A stretch of 27,240 nucleotides of DNA, from positions 1 through 27,240 of the forward strand of contig CALCRD010000510.1 in assembly GCA_937894355.1 (NCBI GenBank), given 5' to 3'. The notes under the pieces were generated by a model. That model ran no database searches and was not told the DNA's origin. It saw nothing but the letters and a program-made list of their open reading frames with translations. Source of the DNA: an uncultured Bacillus sp. GTDB lineage: Bacteria > Bacillota > Bacilli > Bacillales > Cytobacillaceae. Made by a program: the position numbers and the translations under genes. This document shows positions 14,591 to 22,202 of this stretch, one piece after another (position 1 is the first letter of the stretch; every line of letters starts with the position of its first letter).

Positions 14591-16327
14591 ATGAAAAAGC
14601 TGTTATCTTTTTTAAAACCATACAAAATTCAAGTGATAGCGGCTCTGTTATTAATGCTGTTTGAATTGGTAGTTGAATTGAGTTTACCGGTGTTTATGGC
14701 GAAAATTATTGATGAGGGAGTAATAGCGCAAGATCTTTCAGTAGTTATTCGCTGGGGTGGAATGATGGTGGGATTGTCCCTACTTTCGTTTGCATCAGGA
14801 ATTGTAAATTCATTCTATGCAGCGTATGCTGGGCAAAACTTTGGTTATGATGTCCGAAAGAGCCTCTTTGAAAAGATTCAAGCTTTATCGTTTGAGGATT
14901 TTCAACTATTTCCAACTTCATCATTAATCACCCGATTGACTAATGATGTTACCCAAATCCAAAATACCGTGTTTATGAGCTTGCGGATTATGATGCGCGC
15001 CCCTTTGTTTGTGGTAGGTGGTGTTGTCATGACATTTGTGGTCAATTATAAGCTTGCTCTTATTTTAGTTGCCGTTGTTCCAGTACTTCTCATATTTTTA
15101 AAATGGGCCTATACAAAGGCAGGAATATTGTTTAAGGTAGTGCAATCAAAATTAGATCGAGTTAATAGTGTGATGCGGGAAAATCTCGCAGGTATGAGAC
15201 TGATTAAAGTTTTCTTACGAGCGCCACATGAGGGAAACCGGTTTGAACAAGCAAACGACGATTTGATGAAAAGGACGGTTTCTGCATTACGTTTAATTGA
15301 GTTTACCATGCCATTTTTGCTGATGGTTATGAATATAAGTATTCTGGGAGTTCTTTGGTTTGGCAGTATTCAAATTGGTGGTGGAGAAGCGAAGGTCGGA
15401 GAGGTAGTAGCAATTGTGAATTATGGAACAAGAATTGCCGCCTCACTTTCGATTTTTTCAATGATCATTCTTGTTTTCTCACGGGCCAAAGCTTCGGGAC
15501 AGCGGATTAATGAGGTCCTTAATGTAGCAGAAAAGCAGAATACAGCTCCAACTGCAAACCAAGGACATTTCTCTATTAGCAACGGAGAACTAGTCTTTGA
15601 TCGAGTTTCTTTTCAATACCCGGGAACTGAGACATGTGTACTGGAAAATATTTCGTTTAGAGTGAAACCGGGGTCAACAATAGCTATCTTAGGGGCAACG
15701 GGATCGGGAAAAACATCTTTATTTGGCTTAATACCCCGGTTATATGAAGTAAGCGGTGGAACGATTTATATTGATGGTCAAGATATTAGTGCGATAAATC
15801 CAATGGAACTGCGTAGGCAAATTGGTTTTGTTCCACAAGAGTCCTTATTGTTTACGGGGACAATTAAAGAAAACTTGGCTTGGGGAAAAGAGAATGCCAC
15901 GAATGATGAAATGATTGTCGCAGCTAAAAATGCCCAAATCCACGAAATGATTGATAAATTGCCAAAGAAATACGAAACAATTATCGGTCAAAAAGGAGTT
16001 AATCTCTCCGGTGGACAAAAACAACGAATCGCTATTGCTAGAGCACTAGTTAGGAAACCAAAGCTATTGTTATTTGATGATAGTACAAGTGCTCTTGATG
16101 TAAAAACAGAGAAAAGGCTGCTTCAAGCGTTAACGCAGTATACATGTACGACCTTGATGATTACTCAAAAAATTAGCACAGCTATGGGAGCGGACTTAAT
16201 TCTCATCCTTGATGAGGGAAAATTATTGGCTCAAGGTGACCATAAAACGTTATTAAAGGAATCAACTTTGTATCAAGCTATCTATCATTCGCAGTTTGGG
16301 GAGGAGCGAGTCCATCATGCTAAGTGA
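14591..16327 (+). CDS. yheI: Heterodimeric ABC exporter, degenerate-site subunit (YheI-like)
   Basis: 578 residues from ATG at 14591, with TTGGAGG (14576-14582) as ribosome site. A six-span exporter domain (about 1-310) is followed by the nucleotide-binding domain: Walker A GATGSGKTS, Q-loop FVPQES, signature LSGGQKQR, Walker B LLLFDDSTSALD. The catalytic Glu after Walker B is Asp, and the switch His is Gln (MITQKIST). That is the pattern of the subunit contributing the non-hydrolysing site in heterodimeric multidrug exporters. The partner gene overlaps by 11 nt. In B. subtilis YheI/YheH are involved in a drug-efflux and sporulation-linked response; the substrate here is not shown by sequence. 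Confidence 0.9.
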   Translation: MKKLLSFLKPYKIQVIAALLLMLFELVVELSLPVFMAKIIDEGVIAQDLSVVIRWGGMMVGLSLLSFASGIVNSFYAAYAGQNFGYDVRKSLFEKIQALSFEDFQLFPTSSLITRLTNDVTQIQNTVFMSLRIMMRAPLFVVGGVVMTFVVNYKLALILVAVVPVLLIFLKWAYTKAGILFKVVQSKLDRVNSVMRENLAGMRLIKVFLRAPHEGNRFEQANDDLMKRTVSALRLIEFTMPFLLMVMNISILGVLWFGSIQIGGGEAKVGEVVAIVNYGTRIAASLSIFSMIILVFSRAKASGQRINEVLNVAEKQNTAPTANQGHFSISNGELVFDRVSFQYPGTETCVLENISFRVKPGSTIAILGATGSGKTSLFGLIPRLYEVSGGTIYIDGQDISAINPMELRRQIGFVPQESLLFTGTIKENLAWGKENATNDEMIVAAKNAQIHEMIDKLPKKYETIIGQKGVNLSGGQKQRIAIARALVRKPKLLLFDDSTSALDVKTEKRLLQALTQYTCTTLMITQKISTAMGADLILILDEGKLLAQGDHKTLLKESTLYQAIYHSQFGEERVHHAK

Positions 16328-18218
16328 ACTTATAAAACCTTTCCAAATTAAAAGAAATCAGACCACAGATACGGAATCCTCTGTGGATGTGGAACTGGAG
16401 GCCAAACAACAAAATAAGGCTACGATGGAAATTAGGGTACATCCTCATAGCCAGCGGAACAAACCAGTCGTCAAGCCTAACAATTGGTTTGCAACTATTA
16501 AGCGGATTTGGGGATACTTATCGGATAATAAAGCACTGTTCCTGTTAGTGATGATGTTGGTAGTCATAACCACCGGATTAGGATTATTAGCTCCAGTATT
16601 AGTCGGGAAAGCCATTGATGAATATATAATTTCTGATAACACCGAAGGGCTAATAGGATTGCTGGTTATTTTAATTATCGTTTATGTAGGCCATGCACTC
16701 ACCAGTTTTCTGCAAAACTACTTTATGATTGGAATTTCCCAAAAAACGGTTTATTCATTGCGAACTGATTTATTTCAGCAATTACACCGACTTCCGATTC
16801 ATTATTTTGATAAACGACAGCATGGAGAAATAATGAGTAGGGTGACAAATGATATTGAAAATGTAAGTTCCACACTAAATAGTTCGGTGATACAAATTTC
16901 AACAAGCATCCTGATGCTTGTCGGCACCATTTCCGTTATGCTATGGCTAAGCCCGTTGTTAACATTTATTACTTTATTCATTGTTCCATTGCTGTTTCTT
17001 GGTATGAAATGGATTACCAATCGAACGGGGAAATCTTTTAAAGAACAGCAACGAAACTTAGGCGGATTAAACGGATATATTGAAGAAACGATTTCTGGGC
17101 AAAGGATTGTAAAAACTTTTTCACAGGAGCAAAAGGTCATTTCTGAGTTTATGATCCGAAATGAAAGTTTGAGACTGTCAGGGTTTTGGGCTCAAACCAT
17201 ATCCGGCTTTATTCCAAAATTGATGCATATCTTAAATAATTTAAGCTTCGCAATTATTGCAGGTGTTGGCGGAATTTTAGCATTAAAAGGAGCAGTTACG
17301 ATAGGGGTTATTGTGGTTTTTACAGAGTACTCACGGCAATTTACACGGCCGTTAAATGATTTAGCCAATCAATTTAATACCCTCCTTTCGGCAGTGGCTG
17401 GTGCAGAACGAGTTTTTGAATTATTAGATGAAAAAATTGAATCTGCTGATGAAGAAAGTTCTCTTGTGTTAACTGATATAAAAGGTGAAGTAGAATTTGA
17501 TTCGGTAACTTTTTCTTATGAAAAGGAAGGAGATACTGTTGTTGATATTAGTTTTCGTGCTTCTCCAGGGGAAATGATTGCTTTGGTTGGCCCAACTGGT
17601 GCTGGGAAGACGACAATTATTAATTTACTATCTCGATTTTATAGTGTAGATAAAGGAAGTATTTTTATTGACGGAAAAGAAATCAAGACCATTAAACGAG
17701 AAAGCCTTCGCAATCATTTAGGATTTGTCCTACAAGACTCCGTGTTGTTTGAAACAACGATAAGGGAAAATATTCGCTACGGAAAATTGGAGGCATCGGA
17801 CCTGGAAGTAGAAGAGGCAGCAAAACAGGCAAATGCTCATTCGTTCATTATGAAGCTTCCAAATCAATATGATACAGTTTTAATACAGGATGGAAGTGGA
17901 ATTAGTCAGGGGCAAAAGCAACTCTTATCAATTGCCAGGGTCATTCTTTCTAATCCTTCGGTATTAATTTTGGATGAAGCCACAAGCAGCATAGATACAA
18001 TTACCGAATTGAAAATCCAAGAGGCATTACAAAGGTTGATGCAGGGGCGGACGAGCTTTGTTATTGCGCACCGCTTAAATACGATTAGACAGGCTGATCA
18101 AATCTTAATTTTAAATCAAGGCCGTTTAATTGAAAGGGGAAACCATCAGACATTGCTTGCGGAAAAAGGTTTCTATCATGACCTATATCAAAGCCAACTT
18201 CAAAATCAGCTAGGATAG
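16317..18218 (+). CDS. yheH: Heterodimeric ABC exporter, catalytic-site subunit (YheH-like)
   Basis: 633 residues from ATG at 16317 with GGGGAGGAG upstream. A hydrophilic N-terminal extension of about 65 residues precedes six spans, then Walker A GPTGAGKTT, Walker B VLILDEATSSID with the catalytic Glu, and switch His in VIAHRLNT. The signature is ISQGQKQ instead of LSGGQ. Paired with YheI (good signature, poor Walker B and switch), this makes one canonical ATP site from YheH Walker A/B plus the YheI signature, and one degenerate site. The overlap with yheI implies coupled translation and fixed stoichiometry. Confidence 0.9.
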   Translation: MLSELIKPFQIKRNQTTDTESSVDVELEAKQQNKATMEIRVHPHSQRNKPVVKPNNWFATIKRIWGYLSDNKALFLLVMMLVVITTGLGLLAPVLVGKAIDEYIISDNTEGLIGLLVILIIVYVGHALTSFLQNYFMIGISQKTVYSLRTDLFQQLHRLPIHYFDKRQHGEIMSRVTNDIENVSSTLNSSVIQISTSILMLVGTISVMLWLSPLLTFITLFIVPLLFLGMKWITNRTGKSFKEQQRNLGGLNGYIEETISGQRIVKTFSQEQKVISEFMIRNESLRLSGFWAQTISGFIPKLMHILNNLSFAIIAGVGGILALKGAVTIGVIVVFTEYSRQFTRPLNDLANQFNTLLSAVAGAERVFELLDEKIESADEESSLVLTDIKGEVEFDSVTFSYEKEGDTVVDISFRASPGEMIALVGPTGAGKTTIINLLSRFYSVDKGSIFIDGKEIKTIKRESLRNHLGFVLQDSVLFETTIRENIRYGKLEASDLEVEEAAKQANAHSFIMKLPNQYDTVLIQDGSGISQGQKQLLSIARVILSNPSVLILDEATSSIDTITELKIQEALQRLMQGRTSFVIAHRLNTIRQADQILILNQGRLIERGNHQTLLAEKGFYHDLYQSQLQNQLG

Positions 18219-18231
18219 CTAGTAAAAAAAG

Positions 18232-18276
18232 GCGGAAGACAGGGATCAATTCATATCGCCTGTTTTCCGCTTTTCA
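18232..18276. terminator. Bidirectional terminator between yheH and the orphan F0 operon
   Basis: A 12-bp stem, GCGGAAGACAGG (18232-18243) with CCTGTTTTCCGC (18259-18270), contains one G-T pair. It is followed by TTTTC on plus and, read from the minus strand, by TTTTTTT. The two operons converge here. Confidence 0.75.
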
Positions 18277-18306
18277 GGTCTGGGCGAGCCGCTTCCGCTC
18301 CTCGAT

Positions 18307-19290
18307 TTAACCTCTTTTCTTCTCCTTTTTTGGTTTAATATTGGTGATAATCCCATCGTAGTCAGTTAGGAAAAAATCAAAATCCGGCACAGTGTCCAAA
18401 TAACCATCCTGCGTTAACTGGTAAATATTAATTTTCCTGAGCGGGTCGTATTGTAGTAACGGTAATTCCCCATGTTCTTTTAAGTATAAATCAACCGCTT
18501 TTTGGACTTTATCCATGATTTCAGGAATTGCTTTTCCGGTTTCATCGAAAACATCATAGGTTTCTTTAGACATATAGAATTTTTTAGTGGGGATTCCTTT
18601 AAGGTATTGAGTAAGCTGAGAAAAATCAATGCTATAATCATCCTTAACAAGGATGGTTCTGTATGTCCCTTCTGGGAGGTTATCAGAAAATTTCCTGATT
18701 GCTAAACGTACTTCCTCTAATGAAACATCGACCTTCGAGTATTCAAGAACGGTCGTATCACTGGCAATTGTCTGCTTTTTACTATTTGAAAAAAGCGGGG
18801 ACACTTCCGGTTCACCTTCTTCTTTTTGTATCAGGTAATGTTTAATGATGACATAACCACAGTATGCCCCAAAACCAATCCCTAAGAAAACGCCAATAAT
18901 TGTAAAGACCGGATAAATCGACATCATATTATCGGCTTTGGATCCTAATTTAAATCCCCCAAAGATACTCATGGCTAATATGGCGCCAATAACCAGATTA
19001 TATGAAATCGCTTTTATTAAAAAAGTAGAAAATTGCATGAGGTTATCTTTTTCAGTTTTATGCCGTGTTTGTAAAAACCCCCGAATTTCAGCTTTTAATT
19101 CATCCGAAACATTGTTTTCTTGCCAAAATTCATGTAAATAACCTTCATCAGTATTCTCATTGTTCTTTAAAATATAGGCTGTTTTTTCTATATCCCCATG
19201 GGAATAATATACGTAAATCCACTTTTCCTCAATTTCAATTTCCAGCTTTTCTGTAAATCTTCCTTGGGATTTACTAAAACTTTTTTTCAT
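18307..19290 (-). CDS. Membrane protein with AtpZ/AtpI-like core fused to soluble domains
   Basis: 327 residues. A soluble N-terminal region (about 1-88) is followed by two membrane spans at about 91-115 and 124-152 with Gly-rich GGFKLGSKAD and IIGVFLGIGFGAYCG. This hairpin resembles the AtpZ/AtpI family found at the head of ATP synthase operons, where AtpI helps c-ring assembly. A soluble C-terminal region (about 160-327) ends in DFDFFLTDYDGIITNIKPK and recalls Bacillus DUF3939-type proteins, from memory. Normal AtpZ/AtpI proteins are about 70-130 residues, so this is three times the usual size. It overlaps the shortened b-subunit gene by ATGA and lies in the same operon, supporting an F0-linked role. 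It is not a recognised named gene. Confidence 0.65.
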   Translation of the reverse strand: MKKSFSKSQGRFTEKLEIEIEEKWIYVYYSHGDIEKTAYILKNNENTDEGYLHEFWQENNVSDELKAEIRGFLQTRHKTEKDNLMQFSTFLIKAISYNLVIGAILAMSIFGGFKLGSKADNMMSIYPVFTIIGVFLGIGFGAYCGYVIIKHYLIQKEEGEPEVSPLFSNSKKQTIASDTTVLEYSKVDVSLEEVRLAIRKFSDNLPEGTYRTILVKDDYSIDFSQLTQYLKGIPTKKFYMSKETYDVFDETGKAIPEIMDKVQKAVDLYLKEHGELPLLQYDPLRKINIYQLTQDGYLDTVPDFDFFLTDYDGIITNIKPKKEKKRG

Positions 19291-19661
19291 CCAACATCCC
19301 GCTTTCGATTATTATTTATTATTTCATTATATGCTTGGGCGCGGATCATGCCTGCTTCTTCCTTTGCCATATTAATAATATTTTGTGCCTCTTTTTGGCC
19401 TTTGCTAATAAGCTCTCTAGCTTCAACTTTTGCTTGTTCTAGGAGTTGTTTTTGCTCCATTGCGAATGATTCACCCTCAATTTGATAGTTCTTGGCAACA
19501 GCTAACTGATTTTCAATAGTTTCCTTACGAGTAACCAAAACCTTCACAAGCTTTTTGACAACAAATTTTCTAAGTAAAACAAATAAAACAGTAAAAAGAA
19601 ATGCTTGATAAATCATTGTACCAAGAGAAATAGGAATTTCAAAAATAGTTAAGTCCCCCAT
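19287..19661 (-). CDS. Shortened F0 b-subunit-like protein
   Basis: 124 residues against roughly 160-175 for a normal bacterial b subunit. One N-terminal span (about 13-31) is followed by a charged helix typical of b: TRKETIENQLAVAK, EQKQLLEQAKVEARELI, KGQKEAQNIINMAKEEA. It stops at NNNRKRDVG, where normal b subunits continue with a further helix that binds delta and F1. The stop codon is in ATGA overlap with the next gene, so this looks like a designed end rather than a random frameshift. GGAAGGA overlaps the atpB stop. It is a likely partner of the a subunit encoded 16 nt upstream and would not be expected to anchor F1. Confidence 0.75.
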   Translation of the reverse strand: MGDLTIFEIPISLGTMIYQAFLFTVLFVLLRKFVVKKLVKVLVTRKETIENQLAVAKNYQIEGESFAMEQKQLLEQAKVEARELISKGQKEAQNIINMAKEEAGMIRAQAYNEIINNNRKRDVG

Positions 19662-19677
19662 AAATATTCATTCCTTC

Positions 19678-20403
19678 CTAGTGTGAATGAGTCGTCAATC
19701 TTTGGCCAATGTAGACCATTGTTAATGTAACAAAAATATAGGCTTGAAGTGCACCAATAAAAACACAGAACGCTTGCCAAATAACCATTGGAACAGCTGC
19801 AAAAACACCAGTTAAAACACCTTTATAAACGGCAGCGGCAAGGAGGGATAACATAACCTCACCAGCATAAATATTCCCAAACAAACGCAAGCCAAGAGTT
19901 AATGTTGTAGCAATTTGTTCAAGTAGGTTTATTGGAAACAAAAGTTTAAAGGGTTTGAAATAGCTGGAAAAATAGTTTTTAAAACCGTACATACGTAAGT
20001 GAATAAAATGTGAGTAAGCAATCATCATAATTGCCAGTGTCATAGTGACGTGGGCGTCAGATGTTGGCGATTTCCACCACAATACTGGATGTTCGACATC
20101 AGTTACAATGGCAAAAGGAATGCCCATAAAATTAGAAATTAATATGTACATAAATAAAGCAATACCTGTTGTGAGAATGAATAAGTTATCTTTCCTGCCA
20201 ATCGTGTTCATCATGATGTCTTCGATAAACTCGACAAGCCATTCCATAACATTTTGCCAGTTACTAGGTGTATTTTCGGAGATTCTTCTGGTTGCATAAA
20301 GACCGATGAGGAATACGATGAGTGAAGCGACAGTAGATGTGAGAAGAATGGATAAATCAAATGTTAAATCAAAAAAAGATACAAGCGGTCGTTCGTAATG
20401 CAT
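19678..20403 (-). CDS. atpB: F0F1 ATP synthase subunit a paralogue in an isolated operon
   Basis: 241 residues, normal length. Subunit a forms the half-channels against the c ring. Motifs seen are ISNFMGIPF, LWWKSPTSDAHVT, TLTLGLRLFGNIYAGEVML and WQAFCVFIGALQAYIF. The essential Arg (Arg173, equivalent to E. coli Arg210), Asn177, Glu182 and Gln220 are all present, so the channel should work with a c ring. The next gene is a b-like protein, but the c-subunit gene that normally lies between is missing, and no F1 genes are nearby. AAAGGGG lies upstream of the ATG. A -10 (20484-20494) and a near-cre box lie upstream. It is probably a second copy beside a housekeeping atp operon elsewhere; that is inference. 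Confidence 0.88.
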   Translation of the reverse strand: MHYERPLVSFFDLTFDLSILLTSTVASLIVFLIGLYATRRISENTPSNWQNVMEWLVEFIEDIMMNTIGRKDNLFILTTGIALFMYILISNFMGIPFAIVTDVEHPVLWWKSPTSDAHVTMTLAIMMIAYSHFIHLRMYGFKNYFSSYFKPFKLLFPINLLEQIATTLTLGLRLFGNIYAGEVMLSLLAAAVYKGVLTGVFAAVPMVIWQAFCVFIGALQAYIFVTLTMVYIGQRLTTHSH

Positions 20404-20483
20404 AGGTCCTACCCCTTTCTAAAGGTGAATTAATAGCAAGTGGTAGATGCCGAACACTGAAACATTATGTAGTATCTGTCTCT

Positions 20484-20519
20484 ATTATATTATATTAGAA
20501 AAATGTTTAAGCGTTTACA
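20484..20519 (-). promoter_or_regulatory. Promoter region and near-cre box of the orphan F0 operon
   Basis: On the minus strand TATAAT occurs twice in overlap (20494-20484). TGTAAACGCTTAAA (20519-20506) sits where the -35 would be and matches the CcpA cre consensus except for one base near the end. Binding there would repress the operon on preferred sugars. No good -35 hexamer is seen. The gene-free stretch 20404-20718 otherwise holds only this region and the dctP terminator. Confidence 0.45.
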
Positions 20520-20602
20520 TTTGTCAATTTTGTCAAAATTTTCATGAAATTCACCTAAACATAGTTATTAATAAAATAAACAATATTAAGAGGAGGAAAG
20601 TA

Positions 20603-20650
20603 AAAACGAAGCAAACGGGGAAAAACATTTTCCGTTTGCTTCGTTTTCTT
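20603..20650 (-). terminator. Terminator of dctP
   Basis: A 16-bp perfect stem, AAAACGAAGCAAACGG (20603-20618) with CCGTTTGCTTCGTTTT (20632-20647), lies 70 nt past the dctP stop and has T runs on both sides. It isolates dctP from the F0 operon downstream. Confidence 0.85.
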
Positions 20651-20718
20651 TTGCAATAGTTGATTCATTATTTTTCTAAAAAATTCGTGTGAGAACTCCA
20701 ATAGATGGAAGTCTCGAT

Positions 20719-22008
20719 TTATACTGCCTGAGTTGATTCTGCAGGGTTTACGATTGGAGAATCCATTGCTGCTCCTGGAATTTCTGTAAGTGGAGCATGA
20801 AACTCATTTTCCATTTTCGAAACAACAACAGTAGCAACGCCATTTCCGATTAAATTTGTGATGGCACGTGCTTCTGACATAAAACGGTCAACCCCTAGTA
20901 ATAGAGCAATACCTTCAACAGGAATCATCGGGAATGCCGCTAAAGTGGCTGCTAATGTAATGAAACCAGAACCTGTAACGCCTGCTGCGCCTTTAGAAGT
21001 AAGCATTAATACACCAAGCAAGGTTACCTGCTGAATGAAGGACAAATCAACACCGTAGGCTTGGGCAATAAAGATAGCTGCCATCGATAAGTAGATAGCG
21101 GTACCATCCAAGTTAAAAGAATAACCAGTTGGAACAACCAATCCAACTACTGATTTAGAACAACCGTAGTTTTCGAGACGGTTCATCATTCGTGGTAATG
21201 CAGATTCCGATGATGATGTACCTAGAACTAGAAGTATTTCCTCTTTTATATAAGCGATAAACTTGAAGATGTTGAATTTATAGTATTTTGCGATAGTTCC
21301 AAGAATAAGTACGATAAATAAAAACATGGTTATATAAACAGATCCCATTAATTTTCCTAAAGAAATAAGTGAACCCAAACCAAATTTCCCAATCGTGTAG
21401 GCCATTGCACCAGATGCTGCAATCGGGGACACTTTCATGATCATATTAACAACACCGAAGAAAACATCTGCTAGTTTTTCAAATAATTCAACAACAGGTT
21501 TGCCCTTTTCTCCCATAGCGGCCATTGAAAGACCGAATAGGACTGCGAAAAACAGGATAGGAAGCAGCTCACCTTTTGCCATTGCTCCTACTATATTATC
21601 TGGAATGATTCCCACCAAGAAATCAATAACACTATGACTTTGTTCTGCCTGATTGGTGTATTGACTGATATCTCCACCTTTAACTGCCGAAGTATTAAAG
21701 CCTTTACCAGGTTGGATGATATTTACAACAATTGCACCAATTGCTAAGGCAAAGGTAGAAACAATTTCAAAATAAAGGAGCGATTTTCCCCCAATGCGTC
21801 CAACCTTTTTGAGATCTCCCATACTGCCTATTCCAATTACAACTGTAAAAAATACAATAGGGCCAATAACCATTTTAATCATTTTGATAAAAACATCGGC
21901 TAAAACCTTTAGTTTTCCACCAAACTCTGGGAAAAAGAACCCAATTAAGATACCAACGATGATCCCAATAATAACTTGAACAGTTAAATTCCTAAAGTTA
22001 ATTTTCAT
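20719..22008 (-). CDS. dctP: C4-dicarboxylate (or glutamate/aspartate):cation symporter, DctP-like
   Basis: 429 residues from ATG at 22008, which has GGGGAGA at good spacing; an in-frame ATG at 22023 lacks one. The protein belongs to the DAACS family: eight spans plus two re-entrant loops. Signature segments are SSSESALPRMM (first loop), NLDGTAIYLSMAA, SKGAAGVTGSGFITLAATL (second loop) and DRFMSEARAITNLIGNGVAT. The DctB, DctS and DctR genes next to it identify it as the fumarate/succinate/malate transporter of the B. subtilis YdbE-H type rather than GltP. A perfect cre box lies 30 nt before the start, and it has its own terminator. Confidence 0.88.
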   Translation of the reverse strand: MKINFRNLTVQVIIGIIVGILIGFFFPEFGGKLKVLADVFIKMIKMVIGPIVFFTVVIGIGSMGDLKKVGRIGGKSLLYFEIVSTFALAIGAIVVNIIQPGKGFNTSAVKGGDISQYTNQAEQSHSVIDFLVGIIPDNIVGAMAKGELLPILFFAVLFGLSMAAMGEKGKPVVELFEKLADVFFGVVNMIMKVSPIAASGAMAYTIGKFGLGSLISLGKLMGSVYITMFLFIVLILGTIAKYYKFNIFKFIAYIKEEILLVLGTSSSESALPRMMNRLENYGCSKSVVGLVVPTGYSFNLDGTAIYLSMAAIFIAQAYGVDLSFIQQVTLLGVLMLTSKGAAGVTGSGFITLAATLAAFPMIPVEGIALLLGVDRFMSEARAITNLIGNGVATVVVSKMENEFHAPLTEIPGAAMDSPIVNPAESTQAV

Positions 22009-22037
22009 AGTCCATCTCCCCATTCGAAAAATTATTT

Positions 22038-22051
22038 TGTTAACGTTTACA
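22038..22051 (-). promoter_or_regulatory. cre box (CcpA site) upstream of dctP
   Basis: TGTAAACGTTAACA on the minus strand (22051-22038) fully matches the cre consensus TGWNANCGNTNWCA. It lies 30 nt upstream of the dctP ATG, downstream of or overlapping the promoter, so CcpA should repress. This agrees with known carbon catabolite control of dctP in B. subtilis. Confidence 0.75.
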
Positions 22052-22159
22052 TAAGCTTGATTGTTTATTTATACATTAACAGACAATTTGGAAATCTGGG
22101 TTTTATGGTGATATTGGTCATTTTGTTCATTTTGGTCGTAGAAGCGCCGTCGCCTTTTT

Positions 22160-22191
22160 ACAAAAAAAACAGGCTAAAAATTAGCCTGTTT
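22160..22191 (-). terminator. Terminator of dctB
   Basis: An 11-bp stem, AAACAGGCTAA (22167-22177) with TTAGCCTGTTT (22181-22191), has an AAA loop. Read on the minus strand it ends in a run of eight T. It separates dctB from dctP. Confidence 0.85.
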
Positions 22192-22202
22192 AATAGTTGT
22201 TG

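Noticed and set aside
20447..20659. A 70-codon plus-strand frame between the F0 operon and dctP
   Set aside because: It overlaps the F0 operon promoter and runs into the dctP terminator, and it has no ribosome site.
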